Source of the DNA: G965212005 sp965212005
GTDB lineage: Bacteria; Pseudomonadota; Gammaproteobacteria; Porifericomitales; Porifericomitaceae
Assembly (NCBI GenBank): GCA_965212005.1
Contig: OZ243038.1
Coordinates: 62,001-126,000 of the forward strand
Length of the DNA stretch: 64,000 nt
Direction of reading: 5' to 3'
In this document: positions 15,839-24,159 of the stretch, piece after piece
Layout: each line of letters begins with the position of its first letter
How positions within the stretch are numbered: the first letter of the stretch is position 1
Notes under the pieces: model-generated
The model's database searches: none
What the model was told of the DNA's origin: nothing
The model's input: the letters and a program-made list of their open reading frames with translations, nothing else
Made by a program: the position numbers and the translations under genes

Positions 15839-16422
15839 AAGTATAGGAAGAATTAACACCCTATAAGTATAGCAAGACTTAACACCCTGTTTCCCATAAT
15901 CTCACCAAGAAAAGAAAGAGATTCGCGAAGCCATCGTCCAGTCCTGGAACACCCAAAATCTGACTGACTTCAGCCGACACGCTCAATATTGCTCTTTCCC
16001 GTCGGTCATCCCTGCCAAATGCCGGCCACCAGGCATGCCGACTACCTGTTGCTACTGTTGCCGGCGGCAATTTGCTGAGTTGATTGAGCCAAACTGATCT
16101 CGTCGGTTACCCGAACAAACCTGTTTGGGCCGGTACCTTGCTCTCGGGTAATGGGTTGAATTCTTTTGATTCCGCTTGAGGCTTATGCAAATCACCTGGA
16201 TCAACTTGCCGGGTTGTCAATCAATCTGCTCACCAATGACCTTGCCGCGCTTTCACCGCCGCGCACCTGGCCGGGCGCCACGATGTCGCAACCCATTCCG
16301 AGGCCGAATCCCGCAAGATCACCGCCGCAGCGGACGACGGTGCGCGCCTGCAGTTTGATGATGTTGCGGAAGTGTTGCCTAATCGGCATTGCCTTACTCT
16401 GTTCCGCAACATTGACTTGGCC
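15839..16422 (-). mobile_element. IS91-family remnant 5 (both ends)
   Basis: Begins with two stacked end motifs (AAGTATAGG at 15839, AAGTATAGC about 27 bases later), then the common segment up to TTCCGCTT near 16178. There it joins a ~240-bp block (from GAGGCTTATGCAAATCACC) and ends GTTCCGCAACATTGACTTGG-CC. The same arrangement recurs in remnant 6. The 240-bp block has open frames on both strands but no product I recognise. Confidence 0.78.
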
Positions 16423-16472
16423 AGAGGGCAGGTTATTGACAATCACACCGGAGCTGTAAGCACATTTATTGG

Positions 16473-16844
16473 CCAGTTGCCGTGTTCGGTATAAAACTTG
16501 AGGGCGAAGCCGCGCACGTCGCGCTCGGCGTCGGCGGCGCCGCGTTCCCCGGCGACGGTGGAAAAACGCGCCAGCACGCGGGTCTTTTTGCCGACCGAAG
16601 ACAGGAAGTCGGAGCAGCTGTAGCGCGTGACGTTCTTCGTGATTTTCAGGGTGCCGTAAGCGCCCGAGCCCTTGGCGTGGACGACGCGCTCGGGGATGCG
16701 CTCGCGGTTCTGGTGCGCGAGTTTCTCAATGAGTTGATAATCCTGCACCAGCAACGGCCCGCGCGACCCGGCTGTAATGCTGTTCTGGTTGTCGGCAACG
16801 GGTGCGCCGACAGTGGTGGTCAGTTGCTTGGTTTTTTTAGCCAT
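16473..16844 (-). pseudogene. Catalase, N-terminal fragment
   Basis: Starts MAKKTKQLTTTVGAPVADNQ after a good ribosome site (GGAGAG). Reads GPLLVQDYQLIEKLAHQNRE, then PERVVHAKGSGAYGTL with the distal haem histidine, and RFSTVAGERGAADAERDVRG. It stops matching after FYTEHGNW, about 124 residues into a protein normally near 480. The 3' part is lost about 50 bp from the end of IS91 remnant 5. Not functional as it stands. Confidence 0.88.
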
Positions 16845-17037
16845 GATGCTCTCCAACCTGGGTGGTTTGAAAGGGGTTAAGGAACGGCGGGCATTCTAGC
16901 GGAAAAAATCGGAGGGCGAGGCTGCCATGTGCGAGGTTTCTATATGTTCTATCAGCCAGCCCTCTCCCCCACCGGTCACCCCGTGAGGGGGCGGGTAGGT
17001 GGGGTAGCCGGCCCCCCGGCACAAGCCCCCCACAAAC

Positions 17038-18531
17038 CTAGAGGCGAACCAGCACTTTATATTTCAATGTGACACGTTGTTCCGCCGGAACCTCGACCCG
17101 CCATTCCACGGTGCTCGTGTCAATTTTTGTATGGGGAGCGGAGCTTTCCATCATTTTCCAGTCCCCCGGAACATGCTCCAACACCCGCACAACAACGTCT
17201 TCTTCTTTGGCGTTGTGGATCTCCACCTCGTAGGCCGAACTGGCCGCATAATCATATTGTCCGGATGCCCGTTGTTTGTCGTATTCAGTTTGCTTCTTCT
17301 TTGCCGTTACATCAAACGCATCACCCAGGTGCAAGCGAATCATTTCATCCCTGGGAGTATGAGCAATGCGGTCCTCGCCAACGAACTGCGCATTGCCGCC
17401 TGAGTCATTCTTGTACATCCGGATAATTCCCGCCGGCAGCGGGATGCCCAGGCCATGTTCTTTTTTGTTTTCAAATTCCACGAAGACGCCGACTTTAATA
17501 TCGGCAACAAAACGGTGTCGCTCATCGTAATAGCTTTGTTGATCGCGCAGCAAAAACTCCTTGGTTAGCGGAATCCGGCTTGCGGACATAAGCGAAACCT
17601 GTTTGGTTTGATTTTGCAGGACGTCCGTTTTATGCCCAAGCGTATATAAATGATATTCAAACAGCTCTTCCTGCTCCATGGCTTTTGCTGACGATGCCAC
17701 TGATAAAAAAACATCACGCTCGCGCCGGATATCCGGGGCCGGGGAAACACGATTCAGGTCGCCGGCAACCAGTTGCAACTTTGCATTTTTATAACTTGCC
17801 CCGCTTTCATTGTGCAAGCTGACCCAGCCGTTGATATTCATATATTTATCCTCCTTGTCGAGCCGCGCGACATAATCCGCCCGCCAGCCCAATCCACCCG
17901 ACAAATAATTCAACTCCAGGGTTTGTTCACCCGCGGCCGAGCTGTTGGCCAGAATGGACAACGTGGGGCGGTCGCGCAAATTGTCGGGCACTTGATCGTA
18001 CACAATGCGGCCGGGCACCCCGGTCTCTATGCGGTCGCCAATGCGCAATACGACACCATCGTTTGCACTGAGTACGGTGGCCTCCACTTCTTCTTCCGCC
18101 CCTGTTGTTGGATGAGTTTTGACAACTTTGATCTGCTGGCCCACGTATTTCCACAGTAACTGCTGCGGGGTCAGCAGGTCATAGTCAAAGTTTTGCTCCA
18201 GCAGGGACAAAGAATCCGGATGGGACAAACTTGTAATGATCGCGGTTTCAGGGCGGATGTGTCCGCTGACCTCGCGCACCGCAATTCTGTTCAGCCCCTT
18301 GCCCAGTCGTACTGTACGTACATCACGAATAAGGGCCAGTTCGCCGCTGTACACGGTGAGTGAAATTTCCTGCTGGTCCTCCAGGGTGCTCTTGATTTCC
18401 GCGGCAAAAGCCGGGCCCGGCCCGATACTCCATGCCAGCGCAAGAGCGGCACAATATGCTCCGGCCTTTTCGGGCCGCAGTATTGAACCCCTAAGCCTGA
18501 GCAGCCCGTTAATTATGATTCGCTTGTTCAT
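17038..18531 (-). CDS. DUF4139 domain-containing exported protein
   Basis: 497 residues from ATG 18531 (GGAGAC upstream). An N-terminal hydrophobic stretch (AYCAALALAWSIGPGPAFAA) fits a signal peptide. The body matches the DUF4139 pattern: an early LTVYSGELALIRDVRTVRL strand pair, GGLGWRADYVARLD in the middle, VEFENKKEHGLGIPLPAG, and a C-terminal VEIHNAKEEDVVVRVLEHVP stretch. Function of the family is unknown; members are exported and beta-rich. The gene appears intact although IS91 remnant 6 ends only 18 bp upstream of its start, so its native promoter is probably lost. Confidence 0.82.
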   Translation of the reverse strand: MNKRIIINGLLRLRGSILRPEKAGAYCAALALAWSIGPGPAFAAEIKSTLEDQQEISLTVYSGELALIRDVRTVRLGKGLNRIAVREVSGHIRPETAIITSLSHPDSLSLLEQNFDYDLLTPQQLLWKYVGQQIKVVKTHPTTGAEEEVEATVLSANDGVVLRIGDRIETGVPGRIVYDQVPDNLRDRPTLSILANSSAAGEQTLELNYLSGGLGWRADYVARLDKEDKYMNINGWVSLHNESGASYKNAKLQLVAGDLNRVSPAPDIRRERDVFLSVASSAKAMEQEELFEYHLYTLGHKTDVLQNQTKQVSLMSASRIPLTKEFLLRDQQSYYDERHRFVADIKVGVFVEFENKKEHGLGIPLPAGIIRMYKNDSGGNAQFVGEDRIAHTPRDEMIRLHLGDAFDVTAKKKQTEYDKQRASGQYDYAASSAYEVEIHNAKEEDVVVRVLEHVPGDWKMMESSAPHTKIDTSTVEWRVEVPAEQRVTLKYKVLVRL

Positions 18532-18549
18532 GGCGTCTCCGCTTGTTTG

Positions 18550-19094
18550 AAGTATAGGAAGAATTAACACCCTATTTTACTTATTCCACCAAGAAGAGAA
18601 AGAGATTCGCGAAGCCGTCCAGTCCTGGAACACCCGCAATCTGACTGATTTCAGCCGACATGCCCAATATTGCTCCTTGCCGCCGGTCATTACCTGCCAA
18701 ATTCCAGCCACCAGGCATACCGACTACCTGCCGCTACTTTTGCCGGCGGCAATTTAGTGAGTTGACTGAGCCAAACTGATTTCGTCGGCTACCCGAACAA
18801 ACCTGTTTGGGCCGGTGCCTTGCTCTCGGGTAATGGGTTGAATTCTTTTGATTCCGCTTGAGGCTTATGCAAATCACCTGGATCAACTTTCCGGGTTGTC
18901 AATCAATCTGCTCACCAATGACCTTGGCCGCGTTTTCACCGCCGCGCACCTGGCCGGGCGCCACGATGTCGCAACCCATTCCGAGGCCGAATCCCGCAAG
19001 GCCACCGCCGCAGCGGACGACGGCGCGCGCCTGCAGTTTGATGATGTTGCGGAAGCGTTGCCTAATCGGCATTGCCTTACTCTGTTCCGCAACA
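18550..19094 (-). mobile_element. IS91-family remnant 6, interrupted by the composite transposon
   Basis: Same structure as remnant 5: AAGTATAGG end, cut at TTCCGCTT, ~240-bp block, then GCCTTACTCTGTTCCGCAACA at 19074-19094. Here a 4.8-kb composite transposon interrupts it. The missing end TTGACTTGGCC is found at 23880-23890, after the transposon. Confidence 0.78.
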
Positions 19095-20185
19095 TGCATA
19101 GGGCCGGAAACATACTGGACTCATGGCCTGCTGAAAGAAGGAAGCCGACAGGCCGATCCGGCACGTCGGCTTCTGCGTGCGCGGCTTTTACAATGTTGCT
19201 TCTTCAGGCATAAAGGAGAGCAACATGAGCCTTGCAGCCAAGCAAAAGCGCGCCGCCCTGGTATTCTGGGAAAAACACGGTCTGGCGACAACCATGGGTC
19301 ACACCGGCCACAGCCGCTCCTCGCGCTACGCCTGGCGCCGCGGCTGGCGCGCAATCGGCCGGCGTGCGCTGCATGACCGCAGCCGCGCACCGAAGCAAAG
19401 GCGCCGGCGGCGATGGCCGGCGGAGATCATCACGCATATCCGCGAGTTGCGCCGGCGCTTGTCCAACTGCGGCAAAGAGAAACTGCACGTGCTGCTCGTA
19501 CCGTGGCACGCCGTGCACCGCCTGCCGTGCCCCGGCGCCCGCACCATCGGGCGGCGGGTTGCCGACGCCCCCGACAAGATGCGCTGCACTCCGCTGCGCC
19601 TCGATCCCAAGGGGCGCCCCAGGCCCTTGAAACGCAAGTTCCGCTCGCGCCTCGCCCGCAAGGGGCGCACCGCCGTCCCCGGTCACTGCGTGGCCTTTGA
19701 TACGGTGGTGCATTTCATCAACGGCTGCCGCCAATCTATCTTCACCGCCACCGGTCACGCTGGCCGCTTCCGCTTCGCCTTCGCCACCAATGGCAGCAAT
19801 AGCCGCACCGCCATGCGCTGCGCGAGCCTGGTTAAAACGGTCTTGCCGGGCTCCATCCGGCAGGTGCTGAGCGATAACGGCAGCGAGTTCGCTGGCGCCT
19901 GGGACGAGTATGCCAAACAGCAAGGCCGGCGCCACTGCTACACTTGCCCACGCTGCCCGAAGAGGAACGCCTGCGGCGAGCACTTCAAGCGCACCGTGCA
20001 AGAGGAGTTCGTGGATTACTAGGAAGACTTGCCGTCGGATGATCGGCGCGCTTTCAACGCCCGCCTGCCGGAGGATTGGCAACGCTACAACGGCGCCCGC
20101 CCGCACCGGGGCTGGGCTGCCTGCCCCCTGCCGGGCCAGCGCCCGGCAAATCCCGGATTTGTCCAGTATGTGGTGGCCCTATACA
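19095..20185 (+). mobile_element. IS copy A (IS481-like, decayed transposase)
   Basis: 1091 bp. The left end TGCATAGGGCC and the complement of the right end TGTATAGGGCC, both followed within ~12 bases by ACATACTGGA, form ~24-bp inverted repeats. Contains one transposase frame broken by an in-frame stop. Confidence 0.82.
19225..20183 (+). pseudogene. IS481-like transposase with a nonsense codon
   Basis: Starts MSLAAKQKRAALVFWEKHGL after AAAGGAGAG. The integrase core is present: Asp in GHCVAFDTVVHF, Asp in VLSDNGSEFAG, and the Glu region (QEEFVDY). At 20020-20022 a TAG replaces the CAG found in copy B (VDYQENL), stopping the protein about 50 residues early; the following sequence (DDRRAFNARLPEDWQRYNG) still matches. 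Probably inactive unless read through. Confidence 0.82.
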
Positions 20186-20351
20186 ACAGAGATTGTATTC
20201 CCAGTATTCCCATTTTAGCATGTATATATAATAGAGGTAGCTTTATTATATCGGTGTTTGGCAGGAAACTATAAAACATGACCAGGGTGGCGAGTGCATG
20301 AGAATATTGAGGTAGTTCCTGTGGCGCCTGTGCAATTGCGGAGGCAGTGAT

Positions 20352-22586
20352 ATGACTAAATCTAATCAAAATAGCGGTAGTGAAAGCGAAGCGCAGCGGC
20401 TTTATGAGATTTCGTCGGGAAAAAACCGCAACCTGTTTCTTTTCTACCTGGTTGCTATTGGTTTCATTCTTGTCATTAGCTTTTCGACTACTGACCTTGA
20501 TCTGCTTTTACCAGACAGTACGGTAACTCTGCCTGTATTTTTTATTGACTTGCCATTACTCCATTTCTACGTACTTGCTCCGCCACTGGTACTGGCTTTT
20601 CACTACAATCTTTTGCATAACAGCCTGGAACATCTGAAAAAGATTGAGGAATGGAAACGTACAAAAGGGGGTGAGGCTATCCCTTCATATCTTGTACAGC
20701 CGTACATTTTTGACTTTGCCTACCTGTATCCGCGCAACAAGGGATGGCAACCACTTATACTTTTTACCAACTTTCTGTTTGTTTTTCTTGCGCCGGTTTG
20801 TCTTTTTTATATTCAGTGGAGATTTTCATATTATCAAGATCTGATTTATTCCAGTTGGCATCTATTTTTGTTGCTGATTGATTTGTTCGTGGTTATCTGC
20901 TTTCTCTATAAAAAGGCCGATACCCGTAATGCAGTTTGTCGAAATAGTAAAAATCCAGTAAAACTTATCCCAAAATCCGTAGAGGTGTTTCTCCAGAAAT
21001 TCGTAGAGGCGTTATTGATCAGTCTTTTCATTTTAAGTATTTTCTTAATTAGTTTAGCCAATTTTTGTGTTGTATATATGCTCCAATCTGGAGTAGGTAT
21101 AAAAAGCATCGTCGAATGTATAAAGGATGAAAAAGAAAAACATGCGGACGCTGCCATTGGTTGTATAAAAAACATCGCCGAATGGATAAGGGATAAAGAT
21201 AAAGAAAGTGCGGACTCTGCCATTGTTTATACAAAACACATCTCCGAATTGATAGAGGATAAAGGGGACAATTGGGATAAATGGGAAGTGCCAGTACTGG
21301 GAATACAAATCGACATTATCCCTCGGATTACTATTCCACCAGGCACATGGATACGTAAACAGACCCTTGAAGAACTCGCTTTCATAGAAAAACAGACCGA
21401 AGTAGAGACAACTGGCTCAATCAACACGAAAACCGAATCAGACAAAAATGAATCTACCTGGGAAAAATATGGCAGCAACTACGACCTGAGTGGTCGGCTG
21501 CTTGTATTTGCCAAGTTAAGAGGTTGTGATATGCGGAAAATCAACCTTCAAGACGCCCATTTGCAATATGCTGAAATGCAAGATACAAGCTTGCAAAAAG
21601 CGGACATGAGCTTGGCAAAATTGCAGGGAGCGTACATGTACGAGGCACAATTGCAGGGAGCGTACATGCGCAGGGCACAATTGCAGGGAGCGGACATGAG
21701 CAGGGCAAAATTGCAGGGAGCGGACATGAGCAGGGCAAAATTGCAGGGAGCGGGCATGCGCAGGGCAAAATTGCAGGGAGCGGACATGGGCGGGGCACAA
21801 TTGCAGGGAGCGGACATGAGCAGGGCACAATTGCAGGGAGCGGACATGGGCGGGGCAAAATTGCAGGGAGCGGACATGAGCAGGGCACAATTGCAGGGAG
21901 CGTACATGTACGAGGCACAATTGCAGGGAGCGTACATGCGCAGGGCACAATTGCAGGGAGCGGACATGAGCAGGGCAAAATTGCAGGGAGCGGACATGAG
22001 CAGGGCAAAATTGCAGGGAGCGGGCATGCGCAGGGCAAAATTGCAGGGAGCGGACATGGGCGGGGCACAATTGCAGGGAGCGGACATGAGCAGGGCACAA
22101 TTGCAGGGAGCGGACATGGGCGGGGCAAAACTGCAGGGAGCGGACATGCGCAAGGCACAACTCAATGGAAGTTTCTGCACTAGAGAAGATGATAAATCCA
22201 CCTCTGAAATAGAAGATAAATTTTTTAATCGGATATCTAAACGCATAAATCAACCCGGGCTGGAGGAGTGTGCTTCTGATTCTGATTCCTTTGGAGAACT
22301 GACCCCAAATAGCGTCAATACAATCATAGAGGATTTACATGAGACCCCAGAAGAAATCATTGTTTCCATAGTCAAAAAACTAGAAAAGAGAATCGGAAAA
22401 ACAGCCGTTGTGGAAAAGGAACAGAAAGACCCGTTAACGCTAACGGACGCATGTGAGATTATTCAAGGCTGGGAGGAAGGGGTACAGGATGCGCCTGCAT
22501 TGAAAAATGCTTTTACAGACTGGCTCGTTTCTGAGGGTAAAGGTTCCGATTTAGAAAAAGAATGTGTAAAAAACCGGCGTGAATGA
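20352..22586 (+). CDS. Membrane pentapeptide-repeat protein (transposon cargo)
   Basis: 744 residues with GGAGG upstream of the ATG. Residues ~28-225 contain about five hydrophobic segments (for example LFLFYLVAIGFILVISF and ALLISLFILSIFLISLANF). Residues ~255-305 have three related segments spaced by EW/SELI motifs (IAEWIRDKDKESADSAIVY). From ~395 to 605 lie pentapeptide repeats of the A-x-L-Q-G-A-D-M-x-x form, a right-handed beta-helix. The last ~140 residues are charged (NTIIEDLHETPEEIIVSIVK). The DNA is AT-rich outside the repeats, unlike the core. Function unknown; pentapeptide proteins include DNA mimics and signalling scaffolds, but the membrane anchor argues against a simple gyrase inhibitor. 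Confidence 0.82.
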   Translation: MTKSNQNSGSESEAQRLYEISSGKNRNLFLFYLVAIGFILVISFSTTDLDLLLPDSTVTLPVFFIDLPLLHFYVLAPPLVLAFHYNLLHNSLEHLKKIEEWKRTKGGEAIPSYLVQPYIFDFAYLYPRNKGWQPLILFTNFLFVFLAPVCLFYIQWRFSYYQDLIYSSWHLFLLLIDLFVVICFLYKKADTRNAVCRNSKNPVKLIPKSVEVFLQKFVEALLISLFILSIFLISLANFCVVYMLQSGVGIKSIVECIKDEKEKHADAAIGCIKNIAEWIRDKDKESADSAIVYTKHISELIEDKGDNWDKWEVPVLGIQIDIIPRITIPPGTWIRKQTLEELAFIEKQTEVETTGSINTKTESDKNESTWEKYGSNYDLSGRLLVFAKLRGCDMRKINLQDAHLQYAEMQDTSLQKADMSLAKLQGAYMYEAQLQGAYMRRAQLQGADMSRAKLQGADMSRAKLQGAGMRRAKLQGADMGGAQLQGADMSRAQLQGADMGGAKLQGADMSRAQLQGAYMYEAQLQGAYMRRAQLQGADMSRAKLQGADMSRAKLQGAGMRRAKLQGADMGGAQLQGADMSRAQLQGADMGGAKLQGADMRKAQLNGSFCTREDDKSTSEIEDKFFNRISKRINQPGLEECASDSDSFGELTPNSVNTIIEDLHETPEEIIVSIVKKLEKRIGKTAVVEKEQKDPLTLTDACEIIQGWEEGVQDAPALKNAFTDWLVSEGKGSDLEKECVKNRRE
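21601..22170 (+). repeat. 30-bp coding repeats with a 270-bp higher-order duplication
   Basis: Nineteen 30-bp units (most ending TTGCAGGGAG) encode paired pentapeptides. The eight units at 21631-21870 recur at 21901-22140 in the same order with one base change (T to C at 22131), so a nine-unit, 270-bp block was duplicated recently and in frame. Confidence 0.95.
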
Positions 22587-22628
22587 TGGGTTGATCCTGA
22601 ATGCTTTTCGCCGGATAACCTCTGGTGG

Positions 22629-22665
22629 GCACTCTTTGAGTGGCTACCCGACAGGGGCAGGGTCT
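22629..22665. mobile_element. Solo IS3-type terminal repeat remnant
   Basis: CTCTTTGAGTGGCTACCCGA and the following CAGGGGCAGGGTC closely match the terminal repeat of the IS3-family element at 7029 (complement CTCTTTGAATGGCTACCCAA). No IS3 coding sequence adjoins it. The rest of 22587-22770 holds no gene I recognise. Confidence 0.6.
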
Positions 22666-22770
22666 GTTGGTGTTCTACAGCACCACACGGCCCCCCGGCG
22701 CTGAGGTCTTCCGTACAGCCCCCGCTGATCAACCACCCGGCGTGCCGTATGTTTATGGACCTACACAGTC

Positions 22771-23874
22771 TGCATAGGGCCGTAAACATTCTGGACTCAT
22801 GGTCTGCTGAAAGAAGGAAGCCGACAGGCTGATCCAGCACGTCGGCTTCCGTGTATGCGGCTTTTACAATGTTGCTTCTTCAGGCATAAAGGAGAGCAAC
22901 ATGAGCCTTGCAGCCAAGCAAAAGCGCGACGCCCTGGTATTCCGGGAAAAACACGGTCTGGCGGCAACCATGGATCACACCGGCCACAGCCGCTCCTCGC
23001 GCTACGCCTGGCACCGCGGCGGGCGCGCAATCGGTCGGTGTGCGCTGCAGGACCGCAGCCGTGCACTGAAGCAAAGGCGCTGGCGGCAATGGCCGGCGGA
23101 GATCATCACGCATATCCGCGAGTTGCCCCGGCGCTTGCCCAACTGCGGCAAAGAGAAACTGCAGGTGCAGCTCGTGCCGTGGAGCGCCGGGCGCTACCTG
23201 CCGTGCCCCGGTGCCCGCACCATCGGGCGGCTGGTTGCCAACGCCCCCAACAAGATGCGCTGCACTCCGCTGCGCCTCGACCCCAAGGGGCGCCCCAGGC
23301 CCTTGAAACGCAAGTTCCGCCCGCGCCTCAGCCGCAAGGGGCGCACTGCCATCCCCGGCCACTGCGTGGCCTTTGATACGGTGCTGCATTTCATCAATGG
23401 CTGCCGCAATGGCTGCCGCCAATCTATCTTCACCGTTACCGGTCACGCCAGCCGCTTCCGCTTCGCCCTCGCCACCAATGGCATCAACAGCCGCACCGCC
23501 ATGCGCTGCGCGAACCTGGTCAAAACGGTCTTGCCGGGCTCCATCCGGCAGGGGCTGAGCGACAACGGCAGCGAGTTCGCCGGCATCTTGGACGAGTATG
23601 CCAAACAGCAAGGCTGGCGCCACTGCTACACTTGCCCGCGCTGCCCGAAGAGGACCGCCTGCAGCGAGCGCTTCAACCGCACCGTGCAAGAGGAGTTCGT
23701 GGACTACCAGGAAAACTTGCCGTCGGATGATCTGCGCGGTTTCAACGATTGCCTGCTGGAGTATTGGCAACGCTACAACGGCGAACGCCCGCACCGGGGG
23801 TTGGGCTGCCTGACCCCCGACAAGCCATCGCCCGGCAACTCCCGGATTTGTCCAAGATGTGGTGGCCCGATACA
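22771..23874 (+). mobile_element. IS copy B (IS481-like, open transposase frame)
   Basis: About 1.1 kb; left end TGCATAGGGCC and complement of the right end TGTATCGGGCC. Same orientation as copy A and roughly 90% alike by eye. Its right flank is the CAACA target duplicate. Confidence 0.8.
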
Positions 23875-23959
23875 CAACATTGACTTGGCCGGGCTGGTTC
23901 GCTATGGTTCTTCCCTAGCTCCAGTCGGGGCACATCCCGCTACAGTGGTGAAAAAATAG
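22901..23959 (+). CDS. IS481-like transposase
   Basis: A 352-residue DDE transposase. Start MSLAAKQKRDALVFREKHGL with AAAGGAGAG upstream. Catalytic residues are in GHCVAFDTVLHF, LSDNGSEFAG and CSERFNRTVQEEFVDYQENL, and the end has the usual YNGERPHRGLG. Compared with copy A it lacks the nonsense codon and has a short in-frame duplication (NGCRNGCRQ). The frame passes through the IS right end at 23874 and stops 85 bases outside, so the last ~28 residues are non-native; this may or may not affect activity. Confidence 0.85.
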   Translation: MSLAAKQKRDALVFREKHGLAATMDHTGHSRSSRYAWHRGGRAIGRCALQDRSRALKQRRWRQWPAEIITHIRELPRRLPNCGKEKLQVQLVPWSAGRYLPCPGARTIGRLVANAPNKMRCTPLRLDPKGRPRPLKRKFRPRLSRKGRTAIPGHCVAFDTVLHFINGCRNGCRQSIFTVTGHASRFRFALATNGINSRTAMRCANLVKTVLPGSIRQGLSDNGSEFAGILDEYAKQQGWRHCYTCPRCPKRTACSERFNRTVQEEFVDYQENLPSDDLRGFNDCLLEYWQRYNGERPHRGLGCLTPDKPSPGNSRICPRCGGPIHNIDLAGLVRYGSSLAPVGAHPATVVKK

Positions 23960-24159
23960 CACACTGTTCCAAGTATTTGAGAACTCAGATCGCGCGGTTA
24001 TGATTAGCATAGATATAACTACGTGATAAGCTATGAACTATGATCCACTTTCGTGGGAGCCCATTTCTGATTGGAGCGCCCCGCAGAGCGCGCCCCGCCT
24101 TGCGTTCGTTCCCCGCGATTGCTGTGGCGGTCATGACCTCGGGGCCCAAAGGAATACCG

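Larger units (their letters stand above)
19095..23874. mobile_element. Composite transposon: two direct IS copies flanking a pentapeptide-repeat gene
   Basis: Two ~1.1-kb IS copies in the same orientation bracket 20186-22770. CAACA is present directly outside both outer ends (19090-19094 and 23875-23879). The inner flanks of the two IS copies (ACAGA and CAGTC) do not match CAACA. The uninterrupted target, with a single CAACA, is visible in remnants 1 (5378-5382) and 5 (16408-16412). The 5-bp duplication around the whole unit indicates that it moved as one piece. Confidence 0.8.

Noticed and set aside
16166..16459. Open frames on both strands in the ~240-bp block of remnants 5 and 6
   Set aside because: No recognised family, frames broken between the two copies, and no ribosome site; treated as part of the mobile element.
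19095..20185. Two independent IS insertions instead of a composite unit
   Set aside because: Matching CAACA occurs only at the outer borders, and the inner flanks differ, which fits one composite insertion better.
21601..22170. CRISPR or non-coding satellite of 30-bp repeats
   Set aside because: Repeats are in frame within a 744-codon gene and encode canonical pentapeptide motifs.
21516..22253. Long minus-strand open frames opposite the pentapeptide repeats
   Set aside because: Mirror translations of the repeat (CPAHVRSLQ-like) without ribosome sites or family resemblance.
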